From contig NC_086251.1 of NCBI RefSeq assembly GCF_021018805.1, positions 40,060,767-40,124,766 of the forward strand: DNA of 64,000 nucleotides, given 5' to 3'. Under the pieces are notes generated by a model. That model did no database searches. It was not told the DNA's origin and was given only the letters and a program-made list of their open reading frames with translations. This document shows, in pieces, positions 1 through 14,000 of this stretch (the stretch's first letter is position 1; every line of letters starts with the position of its first letter). This stretch comes from Prinia subflava (lineage: Eukaryota > Chordata > Aves > Passeriformes > Cisticolidae). Made by a program: the position numbers and the translations under genes.

Positions 1-3000
1 CAAATATCATCTGAAAACACACCGGTGAGCAGAATGAAGCTATTTGTTCTTATGACCTTGAAACAATGTACTCTGTATTTGAGATAATGTTAGGTTTTGA
101 CATTGACAAGCTGTGAAAACCTGACATTATTCTTACAAATATTAGGTCTCCTGAGTGCTTTAAGTCAATTATGCTGAAAAACTTGGATAAAATTTAGATA
201 ATTTTGCATGTCCTTGTTATGTTTGGTTTAGAATTTTTTTATTTTAACAGGTACTCAAATTTAATCAAAGAAAGAAGTCAAGTGTTCATGAAAAAATGTG
301 TTGCAGTAGTTGGTAATGAAACAGCTTTTTGTTGCTTTCCAGGAATGACCGCTCCTTCACCTGCCCAGCAGAAGGTTGTGGAAAAAGTTTCTATGTCTTG
401 CAGAGGCTGAAGGTGCACATGAGAACTCACAATGGTGAAAAACCCTTTGTATGCACAGAACTGGGCTGTGGTAAACAGTTCACAACAGCTGGAAATCTGA
501 AGAACCACCTACGAATTCACACTGGTGTGTTTTAGACCTCCTCCTTCACCTATCTGTGGTCTGCTGAGGTGGGGTCTTTCCTGAGGAATAAACCACTTCC
601 TCCTCTGTCCTTAAACTATTGAAAGTATTACGTTGTTTACCTCTGCCCTCCATTAATGTCCCTTTTCTGTCAATTCCCATTGATCTATAGGTCAGATAAA
701 TCAAGTGCTAATCTCTTTTACTATCCTGTACAGTTTCACACAGGCTGTACCTTTCAAATAGTGTGTGGTGATCCTGCATTCTGCTCAGATGCATTCTCTG
801 AAGATTCCCTTCCAGTTGTGTGGTGGAGGGAGGAGTGTGTGAAACTAGACTGTTACCAAGGGAATAGTTAGTGAACATGACTTCTGAAACTGTGTTTTGT
901 AAAGAGGTTATTTGAAATTCCTGAAAGGCTCAGTAGCTTAGATCGTAGAAGCTGTGCAGACATCTGTCTGACTGACTAGCTTGTATTACCTATGCTGCTT
1001 GTAGAATGACTACATTTGGAACAGGAAAATAAGGAATGCAGTGCAATGAGTTGCAAAAATATAGTAGCAAAGAAAAATAGAAAAAAAGCATTAATTAGAA
1101 GACAGCATTGTGGTGTGCAAACTGCTCTGTTTGTGCCAATGCTAATTTGGGATGTTACTGTGTGCTGGAGCCTGTGCAATCTCAATTCACGCTCAGCTTT
1201 TTATAGTAAATAAGACAGGGACCTTTATTTCATAGTGCTGTATTTTATACATGATTTATTTATGATGGCTCCTCTCGAGAATATGATCCTACCCTGTCAG
1301 TATTTTTAGAAGTTGGTAGAACAGTCAAAGTGCTTTAGATGTTTTTGTACTAGAAAGTTAGAGAGAGGCATAAAATACTGCTGAAATGACCAGAAATTTA
1401 ATAGTGACCAGCAATTTATTAATGACCAGCAAAGTTCATAGTGAATATTCTGGTGATTTTGTTTGTTTAGTTTTTTAAGCCTCAGGGTTATCACAACACT
1501 CAAACAAAGCTTGGCCCAGTTCAAGCTCCTTGGGTTATTGTTAGAAATTCCCTGATGGCCTTGGAAGAAGCATTGTGTTACAGTTGGTTAACATTTCACA
1601 ATAACCTTGACAAGTGTGAGGGAACAAGGCCTCCCAGGTAAAATGAAATCACAGATTATGTGGGTCGCCAGCAGCTGGTTGTGCCTTCTGCCTCACTTAA
1701 ACACGACCGTATGGTGTGTGGTTTGTCGACACACATGGGAAAAGGCTGCTATTTTAAAGTATGTGCAGTCTAGCTAGAACACATGGTTTGGGGGCAGATG
1801 TTGGGATGTAGTTAAAAACTGTTCATACCAATAATAAAATTTTGAATGTGTAGTAACAGCAGCTATATCTTTTGCAGTTTTCTTTTGCACTTACAGCTCC
1901 CAGCCAAGGTGCAGATTAAGTTAATAGGCCCAGCTGATAAGTGAGCATTCTGCAACCAACAGAGTAGTGGCTTCTGGAGGACTAAATAGTAACTTTCTAA
2001 GCTGCAAATGGATAATGTGGAATTAAGCATTTGATCAGACCAAAGATGTTATGAAATTGCAGGTGTAAGTAGCTCTAGGGTGTCTTAGAGATAGAACTGC
2101 ACTGTTATTTAGGTCAGTGGTAGTTGTTCCAAACTTTTAAAGATTTATAGCAAGCCAGGAAGTACAATCAGTGTTTGGGACTCTGCTATGTATTTCAGCT
2201 TTGGAACATCAATTGGAACATGCTGGGTTGATCCTTTTTGCTCACAGCTGTCAAATGCTATTGTAGATAAAAAGCTAGTAAATGAGCTATAGGGAGAAGA
2301 CTTCTAAAGGTAAAGTCACAGTAGAAGCACCTTTAAAAACAAGATTACTCTGAAAGAACTACATATATGTTGTATAATGAAATGTTAAAATAGCTTGCCT
2401 AATCTCTTGTGGTCTTGCTATTACTCTTGTACAGGGGTCCAGTTAAAGGTTTGAAATCATAATGTTAAACCTGGTATATTGAATTCTTTAGTGGGATGTT
2501 GCAGGCAAAAGTTATGTGTAGCTTTATTAAGAGAGTGCTCAAAACAGATTAATTTTATTGCACTGCATTAATGTAGTAACCTCACAATTTATCATAATTC
2601 AAAGAAATTAAAAGTAGCTGTGATATAAATTTCAGCCCATGAGAACAATTTGTGCCTTGAATTACAGTTCCTCCACTCATAAATATAAATGACTGACATA
2701 TCGCTCACAGGATTTTGGCAAGTTCAGCCTGATCTGAAATAATCTGATTTTGATAGAATCTGATATGAAGGGAAATACAGTTAGTGGTATTTTTGGCACT
2801 GAGAGGCAGAAAGGGAGCAGGACCCTGTCAGTGTGTGGAACAGAGAGCTGATTGTTGAGAACTGCATTGAAGATACATCATAGATCAAGTAGTTTTATGT
2901 TATTCTATTATTATTTATATACTTGGAAGATTATCTAGAAACAGTGGTCCCTTGCTTCACTTTTGGTGAATGATGGTCTAAGAATATTTTAAAATAATGC

Positions 3001-6000
3001 CACTGTTTCCTCTGGTGAAGAGAATGCTGTAAAAGCCTTAGGAAAGATGTGTAATTTCCATGGAACTCTGATATACATAAGGCCAAATGGGAGAATGGAG
3101 TAGAGATGTCCAGGCTGTTCTCAGGGACCTGGGCAATCAGATGAATTTTTGACCCCAAAATCTAAGAACTTGCTTTTCCCTTGTAGGGGAAAAACCCTTT
3201 CTGTGTCAGGCACAGGGATGTGGTCGCTCCTTTGCTGAATACTCCAGTCTTCGGAAACATTTGGTTGTCCACTCAGGTAAGAGTCTTCATCTGACATTCT
3301 GTGATCTGTCTGAAAAAAGACCTCTATTGTAGGACTTTGATTTGATTTCCTTAAGAAAAATCCTGGTTTCTACAGAACTTGTGGTCATAGTGGTTTTTGA
3401 ATTCCCTTTCGTGGTGCCTGTAGCCTGTACACTTTAATCTGTTAGGTTGTTTCTATTTCTAAGTTCAAATTACATTTTAAAGATTATTTTTGAAATTGTT
3501 TCTAAAATGTCATGAAGTTGAATATCTTTTTCATAGCCGCCATTTGGTTATTTAAAAGAGAGACTCTAGCATCTCTGTATATTAACCACAGCCATTTGAA
3601 TCTGAAATCTCTTGCAAGTGGGTTTCTGCCATAGGTAGGGTTTTCCTTTATTTTTTCTTCCTACATACTTGTAATTGGACAAAGATGGAAATGTATTTCT
3701 CGTGTTTCAAAGCTTCTGCCTTCTGTTTTGATTGATCTATCTTAAATATCAGCACACAATGAAAATGGTGTGTTTGGGGAATGGGAGATTTTATTGAGGT
3801 AATAACATTTGGGATTGAGTTCTCCATGCGTTTTCTGTCCTATCTCCTTGGCTTCCATGCCATTGAGCCAAGAAGTATGCACAGCATGTTTGTATTGTGA
3901 AAATGATGACCTGCTCTGGAGCATGGAAATCCTTTCACAGTGACAAGTCATCATCAAGTCTCTGCTCAGTAACATAAACCAGTGCTGCAGTTCATTGTGT
4001 GATGGCAGGAGACAGCTTCCTTGCCTCTGGTCATTTTATTCTGTGTGTGGGACATCAAGTATTTCCATATCAATGAGTAATGATTTCAAATAACTTGTTC
4101 CCTCTCATCAATCTGACTTGAAGACTTTGTTACTCTTCAGATTTAAGTTTTCCAATGACTGCCATTACTGATATCTGAACCTCTTCTGTTCTAGAAGCTT
4201 ATGGCCCTCCAGGAGACGGGAATACTTCTCATTTGGTTTTTACTGATAAATTAGCACCAGTGGTGTTAACAGCCATTGGAAAAGTGTTACTAGTTTCTTA
4301 GTTGAGGAGGTCTCTTCTCCCAATTTGGTAATTCTTGGGATATTTCTTCCCCCTTTGACTCCAAGGAGTGAAGCCCCATCAGTGCCAAATTTGTGGGAAG
4401 ACATTTTCCCAGAGTGGTAGCAGAAATGTGCATATGAGGAAACACCACTCCCGAATTGGAACAGCTGGCAGCAGGGAGCGAGAACAGCCAGGTAAAGAAG
4501 GGAGCACACTCACTCTGGGGGAAAAGTGCAGGAAAAAAAATCAGTGGATGGTCAAAGAAAAGATGTTTGTCCTGATAATACGAGACACAAGCTGCTAAGA
4601 AAAGGTCTGTTCCTTTTGGAGATGAGGACTGCTTACCCTCCCCTTTTCTAGGACAGAAGACAACGCTGTATTTTTGTATGGTGGTCAAGGGGCAGATATA
4701 TTTATTGTTTCCAAAATCAGTATGAATCTAGTTGGGGTTTTTTATGTGGATTTTTTCCCTTGGTTATGTTTTCTTGTTGCAAGCACCCTGGGTTTTTACA
4801 CAACGTGATTTATTTAAAGAGAAAGCAAATCCTGCATAAGATCCCACCATAATAAGGTTCAAAACAATAAACTTAGTCTTTTCCATCCCTTGGAGTACTG
4901 GATGCCCAACGAGTAGGAGTGGATAAAGTCTAGGGAAGAAGTCAGCATGACTTGAGGTGGGATGGGGATTGTATCTTATCTTACCAGTGTCATTGCATCA
5001 TGAGAATTTTACCCTTTTTTTCATAATAGAGTCACTGATGGGCAGCAGCTTGCTGGAAGAATCAACAGTGCACAGTAAGAATCTCATCTCCATGAACTCT
5101 CAGCCCAGCCTCGGTGTTGAGTCTCTGCACTTGCCAGACACTGAGTCAATTATTGGAGTGGAAGAGGGTGAGACCAGCTGCTCTTTTTTCCGCCCTCTTA
5201 TATGTGGTGACTGAGATGGGATCGATCATTCCTCCTTGAGGCTCACCATATTGCAGTGGGATGAATGAACATTGCTTTAACTGTGCACAGAGGGGTGGGT
5301 AGATAGTGGATGAATCCTAAAACTAGAGCTGGAGAAGATCTGCTGGACCAAGTTTCTCTCTTGCAGAGCTCAAAAGGTGAAATCTGCTGCTTAGGTGTCA
5401 CTTAGCCCATGTTGTGGAACGCCATTTCAAAACTGCTTATGCAGTCCATCTCCTAAAGCCTAAAGTGTTTGTTTTGCTGGAGCACCTACGAGCCCCAGCT
5501 AAGGACCAGGACCTCATTGTGCTAGGCACTGTTCAAATATTCAGTATCTTGAGCAACAGGCCTTCCTTCCACCCTTTTCCTTCAGAGACTATATTCTAAT
5601 ACATCTCACTGTCAGAAACTGACTTACTATATGAAATAAATGTACTACTTGATATCATTTGGTTACATTTGCTGTGTTCTGTTCCTGCTTTTTCCCAGTC
5701 ATTTTTCTCCAAAATTTGTTTGGTATATCAAGGTCTTTAAATGAGTCTTCCACATGGCGTTTTGAATATTTTGTTAACTTGAAGAGTCTTCAGAACTGGC
5801 ATTACTGAGAATGCAGAGGTTTGCTAAGGTGCTGTGTGTCTGGAATAGCTTCTGTGCAAAGGGAATGTCTAGAGTTTATGTTGCTCCCTAGCTGAATGGA
5901 AAGGTAGTGCTGCTGCTGGTATGGGTATTGTGATCTGGAGGTTCCTGCAAAAGCTCCACCCAAGTACCTGGGAATCATAGTCTGATACAGTTTTGCTGCC

Positions 6001-6844
6001 ATCTCAGCAATTAATGGGAGATACTCCAGTGAGATATCTTCTTTTGACAGTATTTTGTAGGTTAGCTGAACAGGCTGTAAATCCTGTAACTGAATATAAC
6101 CAAATATTTTCATAAAATGCAAAAATCCAGAACCATATTTGAAACTCTTTATTTCCATACCATTTTTGACACATATTAAGAGACTACAGCTCTCTTTTAG
6201 GATTACAGAAATGTAACCCTCCTTTCAGAACAAAACTTTGTTTAGCAAGAGAGATGTGAGTTTCAGTTATTTAGTTTGATGCTTTTGTCTTAATCACATT
6301 TCAGCAATTTCTGTTTAGGGACCAATATGAAGACTTTATTTGTTATTATATTTATGTATGTCATCTTAGGATTTGTTAAAAGGATATGGCATAATAATTT
6401 AAACTTCTGTTCCTCCTTTCTTAGGGTTTCCCTTTTCAGTTCACATACATGGAAATCTCTTTTTTTTTCAGCACCATTGAATATTATTATGGAAATCAGC
6501 AAACAGTTTTAGTAAATACCCTTTAAAATGTATGTATCAAAATTTCAGTCCCACTGCTCCAAATATATCCACACAAAGAGGCTTTAAACCACAGACTTAG
6601 AGCATGGAAGTAATCTTCTTTCCTTCCTCTTTCAACATGGCAAGGCACAGTGACAATATGCTTACATCACTGCTCTTTTCCAGGGGGTACCCAGAGAAAG
6701 AACAGCCTCTGTGTGTCCTACACAGTTAAAACTGGTACACTGGTAACAGCCTTCCTGGAACCCTCCAAGGAGCTTAAGCCTGTTCTCAGTGTGGAGACTG
6801 AGTCAAAAATGACGATGCTGCAGTCTGGTGCATTCAGCCTGTAA
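1..6844 (+). CDS. ZNF410: ZNF410 zinc-finger transcription factor, 3' part (5' exons outside window)
   Basis: Nuclear C2H2 zinc-finger protein; in mammals it is known chiefly as an activator of CHD4 through clustered binding sites. Exons by GT-AG joints and phase: 1-24 (partial), 343-524, 3187-3276, 4366-4491, 5030-5167, 6684-6844 (stop TAA 6842-6844). Joined they give 239 in-frame residues. The first 24 bases hold the end of finger 1 (HLKTH) before donor GTGAGC. Fingers 2 and 3 lie in the second exon (CPAEGCGKSF, CTELGCGKQF), finger 4 in the third (CQAQGCGRSF) and finger 5 in the fourth (CQICGKTFSQSGSRNVH), with linkers HNGEKPF, HTGEKPF and HSGVKPH. The exon at 5030 encodes the Ser-rich tail (KNLISMNSQPSLG), which agrees well with the mammalian protein. 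The last exon fits in phase with a good acceptor but its product is only weakly like the mammalian C-terminus. Introns (525-3186, 3277-4365, 4492-5029, 5168-6683) show nothing recognisable. Confidence 0.93.
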
Positions 6845-8029
6845 TGTTGCAGTGTAAAACCCCTGGGCCACAAATTCTTGGATTTATTACTTTGTTATGA
6901 TTAAAAATGTAATTATTTCAGTTTTATATCTTTGTCTAATATGGTAGCTCTGACGGGTCCTGGATTTCTGATCTGATGATAAGGCTGTGTTGTTACAGTG
7001 TAAGGAAAAAAGGATTGAGGTGACAAAAAGAGACATCTCTTCTATTTAAGTAAGTGAGGAAAAGATGATTGATAAAGAAAACTGAGCAATACAGAAACAT
7101 TATATCCATTTTAAAATATTTTAATGTCAAAGTGCAAAATTCTCAGAAAACATTCCAAGTGGCAAGGATTTTTATTTTTTACATGGTTATTAGTGTCAGG
7201 TAAAGGGAGATCACTAAAGTGTGAAATACGCCATTCAAGATGCACCAGGCATTTGAGTGCAACATGCTGGCAGGCAATACCTAATCTTTTTTCTTCCAAA
7301 ATCAATCTTTGATATCACAGCAGTCATACAGTCATACAGTCAAAACAATAATTCAAAGTGATGCACTGTTTAATTGCAACCTTCTTCATAACTTTGGTTG
7401 TTTTTTGGGTCAAATTAATGACAAATTGGTAAGATGTTGAATCACTTTCAAATCATGAAACTTGGGAGATTTTTTAATACAGGAAGACTATTGCTTCTTA
7501 CTAATGGGGGGAAGAAGCAGAGCTGGTAGCAGGTGAATGAAGAATTAACACCAGAGAAAGACTTCCCTTTGAGTCTTCTCCCAAGGTGGGTCAAATCCTG
7601 GTATTTGTTTTTGTAGAAACACCTTGTTTGAAAGCATTCTAGCACAGTGGAAGGCAATCTCCCCTTTCTGTGTGCTTCTGTGGCATGAATGCAAGGAGTT
7701 GATAATTTAGGATGCATCTCTTCAATCTTTCATATCTACTTTTATCCAAAGATAGTGCTTGAACCTCTTTAACTTGTTTTGTTGCCCATTAAAGGGAAAG
7801 CACTCACGCAAGGGACACTTTTGAAGACTAAGGGAGGCTGCAGGGCTTGCTGGGCTGAACAAGACATGCTCTAAACAACAGTTGTTTCTTTTCCCTTTAC
7901 TAAATTCTCCCATCTCACCCCACAGCAATTCTTAGGTGTCAGCTTAAACTATTAACTTCCTGAGGATTAACCTGGAGAATCTTGAACAAAAAAAGTCAAG
8001 GGCTGATTGATGGATTCTTCTGTGAGCTT
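6845..8029. other. Convergent 3' UTR / intergenic segment between ZNF410 and FAM161B
   Basis: ZNF410 (+) and FAM161B (-) end tail to tail here, so the segment must hold both 3' UTRs. A weak ATTAAA occurs at 6900-6905 on the + strand, about 55 bases after the ZNF410 stop. For FAM161B, minus-strand ATTAAA/AATAAA-like hexamers occur near 7472 and between 7110 and 7170. None can be chosen from sequence alone. No additional gene was seen. Confidence 0.6.
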
Positions 8030-11000
8030 TTATGTCACCACTCCCTTTGCACTCTGTTCCTCCTGAGGTACTCCTTCCTGTTCAGTACAGTCATCCTTTT
8101 CACCCCGAGGCTCGGGCAGCCTGCAGAAACAGTGATGATCTAATACCAGAAATGGTTTGCCCCGTGCATATGAAATAGGGATGCAGTCATAGGAATTCAG
8201 AGAGGGAAGCCACAATATTTAATAAGAGCACAGAAGTTGATGTAATTTTTCCTACACTAGGTTATAGAAACTGGAATGCATTCATGAACAAGGAAAATAC
8301 TTCTAGTTACAGACAGAGGAGCTATACTGCATTTTTTTTATTACCTGTGAACATCAGATTCTTCTTCCAGCAAGTCAGGGGCATCTTTCCCTTTGTTCCT
8401 TACAAATTCTTCGCTTAGGCCAACCTGCTGGAGGGTGCGTCTGTAGCGACGCTCTGCTCCTTGACGAGCATCACGCTGTGAAATCAAAACTTACATAGTA
8501 AATACACAGAACTGGGGATTTCCCATCAAGTCAGCTTGTTTTGAAGTGCACATCTGACACTCCTAATGGGCACAAGAGGACAACACAACCTCCTGTCCAA
8601 AATTTTTGTAATCCATACAGTACACTACCAAAACTGAACATTAGGACAATGTCTAACATCTCTCAAAGCCAGAACTCATATTTTCCTGCTTCAGTTCTTT
8701 GTTTTATTCCTTTTTCTGTTCTCCTCCTTCTACCACCTTCCAGTCTTACCAGACTGGTATACTTGTGTCTGAGTCTGAACTCTGACGCTGAAATCAAAAA
8801 TGTGCAGAAACAGAGTTGTGTGAAACCCTGTAAGCACGTTTGCTTTTAAGTGGTAAGAACTAACAACAGGGAAGTTAATAAATGGAGAGTGCCTGTGAAA
8901 TGGCTTCATATCAGCTCAATTAAAAAACAAAACAAGCGTCTTGGCTCCTATATCCCCACTTCCTCCAAAGGAACTTTGCAAATCAATGTAGTCTGAGATG
9001 AGAATTTTCCAGAGGGACTGGCCAGTCCCTAAAGATTTAGGTGTTCTACATGGAAGGACAGAAACCTAGTATCAACATGAGTGAACACTATTGACAACGG
9101 TGAATTCTTACCAATCTGGTACATGGAAATATTACCAGTATTTATCACACATGTGTGTTCTCTGCCTCCATTATCAGAACAGAAAGCCTGAGCCAGGAGA
9201 GTACTTTCTGTTGAGAAATTTTAAATTAGCATATTGTCAATGTTTTATCACGGTCTCTAACCAGCTGTGGTTCCTGCAAGGACAGGGAACTGAAAGAAAA
9301 AACCCAGGGAAAAGATAGAGTACAGATTGTATCTTCACCTCAGGTGCAACAGAGATTTGCAGCTGGTACTGTGTGATGGGTGAGATGTGCTGAATGCAGC
9401 CCCAGATTGCAAAGCCTACAGGAGATAAAATTGACATAACCCATAATTAATGTTCCTCTGTAGCAGAGGAGAGGTTTTTAAGAGAAGAGGGAGAGGGTTT
9501 TAAGAAAAGGTTTTGCATGTCCAGATTGCAGTCTATGGTATTCAGGTGCAGAATAGGTATTTATTTAATTTCTAGTGTGGTAAGGCCTTGATTTTGATCA
9601 GACCATATACTGTGATTGCAATACATCCTAGGAACTGGCAAGCTCCTAGAAAAAAGCCTGAATGTTTTTTTTTCAAGTGGTAGGAAGGAACTTAAATTAT
9701 ACTTTGGTGGCTTTTCCATGTGTTATTTTGAATGCAGTCCAGAGGCTATGCAACTATTTATACCTTCTTATCCATGAATTAATTTGAATAAATGCCTGTC
9801 TGAAAAGAAAGACAACTTATCCTATTGCCCAGAAACACTCAGGGACTTTGACCAGTTACCTTGGTGACCTGTTCGAAGAGGAACGGTCTGTTCTTGACTC
9901 GCAGCTGCATTTCTTCCAGCTCCTTTCTGTATTCTTTTGTTCTGTCCTGCAATTTTTGCCTGAAATGGAAAAATTGCCTGTCTACTATAGGTTCCCTCTG
10001 ACTGTAGCTGATCAGGAATGATGAATTCTCAGTGAGTGTTTCATTCTTTAAATCACTTTGGTAATTCTCTTGATTCTGAATTCTGGGGAAAAAACCACCC
10101 TATTGCTGACAAGTTATGGACCTATTAGCAAAGCTCTTTTAGACTGCAAGCAAGGAAACAGTGTTCAGATTTTTAGAAAAATTTGTCTCTTATGTGTTCT
10201 TTACCAAGTTACAAATTAGAGTTGACTGGCTTGTAGAAATTAGTTTGTACAAATGTTAATCTAAAGGAAACAGTTCTGTATGGAAGAAGTGTGGAATGGA
10301 TACAACAGCCAAAAAAGATTAGGCTAGGAATGTTTTTAGACCCAATCTGTCCTAAAGAATTATCTGATGATCCTCAGTTACTAGAGCAAACAGTTATTTT
10401 TATGCAGAGTAGGATACTGACCTGTTCTGTTTTGATTTCTCCTTTTGTGTTTCCTCCAGACTTTTATGAGGATCCAGTGCTTTTGCTCGGCTATTTACAG
10501 ACTTTTGCATAGCTTGACACTTCATTTTCTGTTTCTCCAGCCAATAAATTCCTTCTTTGTCTGCTTCCTTTTTTTTATCTTGGGCATATCTATACAGAAA
10601 AAAAACTACTGATGAGCCCATGTGGACTGCCAGATCACATGCTAGATGGGAATTTCATTTTTGTAGTCCTCTAAGGAGAAAAAACAAAATTTCAGCCATA
10701 CAAGTGTGCAGTTTCCAAAGCAACTGGGAGACAGAGCAAGACTTAGCAAAGCAAGAAGACAGAGAAACATTTAGGAAATTTATTGTTGATGTGGTTGATG
10801 TGATGAGGGAAAACACTGGTGTTTTTTCCTCCATATTGTTCAGTAGTTGTACAGTCTAGTAGACAAACTTTTCTACCTACCTAATAGCTGATTCCCTCTT
10901 TCTAGTTGCATCTGTAATATACACAGGAAGGGTGTTGGAAGAGAGAGAGGAAAGTCCAGGCAGAGAGTGACTTTTTTGCACTGAAACCTTGGAAAGCTTC

Positions 11001-14000
11001 TGAGAATCCTGAAAGAAATGAAACTTCATTCAGTGTATTTGTTCACAGACAGTTGCTAGTGCAGAATCTCCTCTGTTATTTGCCTACCAAAGAGCTGGGT
11101 CATGAGAATGCCCTCACTCTTCTCTCTTCCACCAGCAGAGATTTACATGTAGATGGACTGAGGGACAAGGGGAAGGAGACATGATTAGAGCTATGAAAGG
11201 GTGACTGTGCCTTAGCTGTCATAGCTCATCCCATTGTGTAGAATTTTGTTCTCTTGTTTGGCCTAGACTTCTGCAGTACTCCCAATACAAGGGCAGAGGT
11301 AAAAGGATGTTAAGCATTAATAATTAAATGCCATAAACTTGAGAGGTTGGTATCTTGATAGGAGAAAGCAGTACCACAGAAATATCCTGGTATCTCACCT
11401 TTATCTTGTCATTAGCCTGCCTCTGCCTGGCATGGAGACTGGAGGTTCTTAGCTTGAATGGTTTACTACGAATTGGCTCTTTGGTTTCTTGTCTCCTTAC
11501 TGTTTTCCTCTGAAATGCCCAGTAAAGTTCTTCAAAATCCGGTACTGTTGGATTAATCCTTGGTTTGAAGCTGAAACTTTTGTCCTGTAAGAAGCCAAGT
11601 CTTTCCTGCTTGGTTCTGGTGGCAGTTCGGGCCTGAGGCTCCCTCCGACAGTTGCTGGTATCTATGGGAGCTACGGAGCTCTTGAGCAAATCCTTCGCTC
11701 TCATCTGAATACGGATCTCCCTGTACAGTTCGGCTTCTAAAGGGGCAAAAGGAAAGCAAAGAGAAGAGTATGAGTGACATAAAAGCCTGTGAAAGTGCCA
11801 CTGTCCAAGGCTAAACTTTCCATTATGATGGCAGCTACACATATAGGAGAGACCAAACATCCTATGCTCTCCTTATCTTCTTTTCAGCCCCTCTCTCCTC
11901 TGCCTCCCAAGGAAAAATAATTCAAAAATACCAGCAAAACTATGGTAGGGTCTCTTTCGTAGGCATTAATTTCTAGTTATCTCTTTTACTTACTGGAACA
12001 ATAACTGAACAGGACTTCTATTCTTAGGGGGTACTGTTGGAACCCTAGAAGCTGAGAATTCTCAGGCTTTCAGTGGGTACCAGGTAACTTGTGCCCTTTG
12101 TCTCCTTTGTCTTGAAGAAATGTTAATCTTCCATACTAGTCTCATGCTTTTTATATGGGACTTACAGCCATGTTGACTGTGTGGTACACATGAGTTGTTC
12201 AAGTACACTTTTAATAGATGATGGCTTTTCTATGTAATCTCCAGCAGTAATTGTCAATATTGGAAAAGCTTTTAAGTAAGGAACAGTAGATGGATAGATC
12301 ACATTTTGTGACTTTCATGACAAACTTTCCACAGAATATGTTTCAGATTATAGCACCAAACTGAACTCTTTCCCTGTGCAGCACTAAATATTTGTGAAAA
12401 TACAGACAGTTAGCTGGGGGTTGGTTTTTTGCTTTTAGGGAAAAGAAATCAATACTGCTGTTTGCAAAATAAGATGGGTTTGAGTCAATTTATAGGTATT
12501 CATTGCCTGAAGTATGAAATGTTCATTTCTCCTCCCTTCTCATATGCCAGATAGAAATAGAACAATGGTTTGTCCTTTGCTACCTTTTACCTTTCTAATC
12601 TATTTAGGTTAGTACACCCCAACAGAACATTTTCTGATGAAAACTGGATCGGTGTATCCTCAAGGAGAAACTACTGGGAAACAGTAAAAAAGGAGAAAAG
12701 GATGAGAAAAGCCATGAGAATTATTAAGGGCTGGCTTAGTTCCCACATTCAAGTGTGAAGTCTGAATTGCTTACTTCAAACTTTCAACTGTGGTGGCTTA
12801 AGCCATCTGAAAGCAAGCAAGCATCAAAGGTTTCCCTGGCTGTCCTTCTGACTGGAATGCTCCTAGCACCTACTTCCCCTGTTTTAGCACTTGAGCCAGT
12901 GCAAGTGGAAAGGCAACTGGAAACATCAGAGAATGGCAGGAGAGACTGGACACTATCACTTGGAATCAAACTAATTGTCTGATTTAGCCTCAGGAAATAT
13001 TTTTCTCATCTCCTAGGGGCTCTGCAGAATGTGCAGAATGGATCACTTAGGCAGGAATAAAATTGTCAGATCTAAGATACTGCATGGACCTTCGAGACCT
13101 ATGGCACTACATCTGTCTTCACGTTTGTGCCACAAATCATCTCCGTCCCTTTAGTGTAACCAAAGGTATGGAATGCAGGGCAGGGAAAGGTTCCCAAACT
13201 GTGATGTCTGCAGCAAAATGGGTACAGAAATCTGTCTGAGGAGCTCAATGTGCCCATGATTTCTGGGGAGTGGAACAGAACTGCTGCTGCTGACACCGAC
13301 ACAAGACTACTAAACTTAGGGCACTCTACTGCAAGGGTATCTAAACAAAATGTAATGACCAGTGACACACAGGAGACTCCACAACACCAGGGGATGCTGG
13401 CCTTAGGCTCCAAGTAATGCCCTACGGGCCATGATGTTACCTCCCAGCATGGAGACAGCAAGGGACAAGCAGGGAGGTGCTTTTACAGAAAGAGCCCTGG
13501 CATGTTACCTTTGAGTTTATCTCCAAGAAGTGAGTCATAAGTAGATTTGGGAACTTTTTTACTGGCTTGCTTCTGTTTGGAGCTCTCATTTGGGGTTGCT
13601 GCTGTCAGGAATTTTTGTCTGATAGCTTCTTTCTTTTTCTCTTCCTTCTCCAGAAAACTGAAGGGCCGCTGTGTTGAAAGTAGCAGCTCCTTTCTTTTCT
13701 GTGTTGCTGCTTGCCTGCGAATCTCATTCTGCTCCATTATTTCCTGATAAAGGGGCAGAAACACATGGGCAGGTACAGGCTGTGCCCGGAATTGTTTCTG
13801 ACATTCAGCTTCATCCTGGCTTTGCATTTTGTCTCTCTGTTTGTCTAGTTCAAGAAACATGTATGACTTCATCAACTCGGACTTTTTGCGAGCTTCCCGC
13901 AGTGTCATTTTGAAAGGCTGAGGGATGGTGATGGAAGGAATCCAGGGAGATGAAGCGCTTTTTGGCCTCAAGCGGGACTTAGGAAACAAGTGAGGCTTTT

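Noticed and set aside
5802..6158. 118-codon minus-strand open frame in the last ZNF410 intron
   Set aside because: It has no recognisable family motif or flanking splice signals. Frames of this length are expected by chance in 64 kb.
13099..13461. 120-codon minus-strand frame in a FAM161B intron
   Set aside because: The phase of the flanking exons (13509 to 11736) already closes without it, and no matching splice sites were seen.
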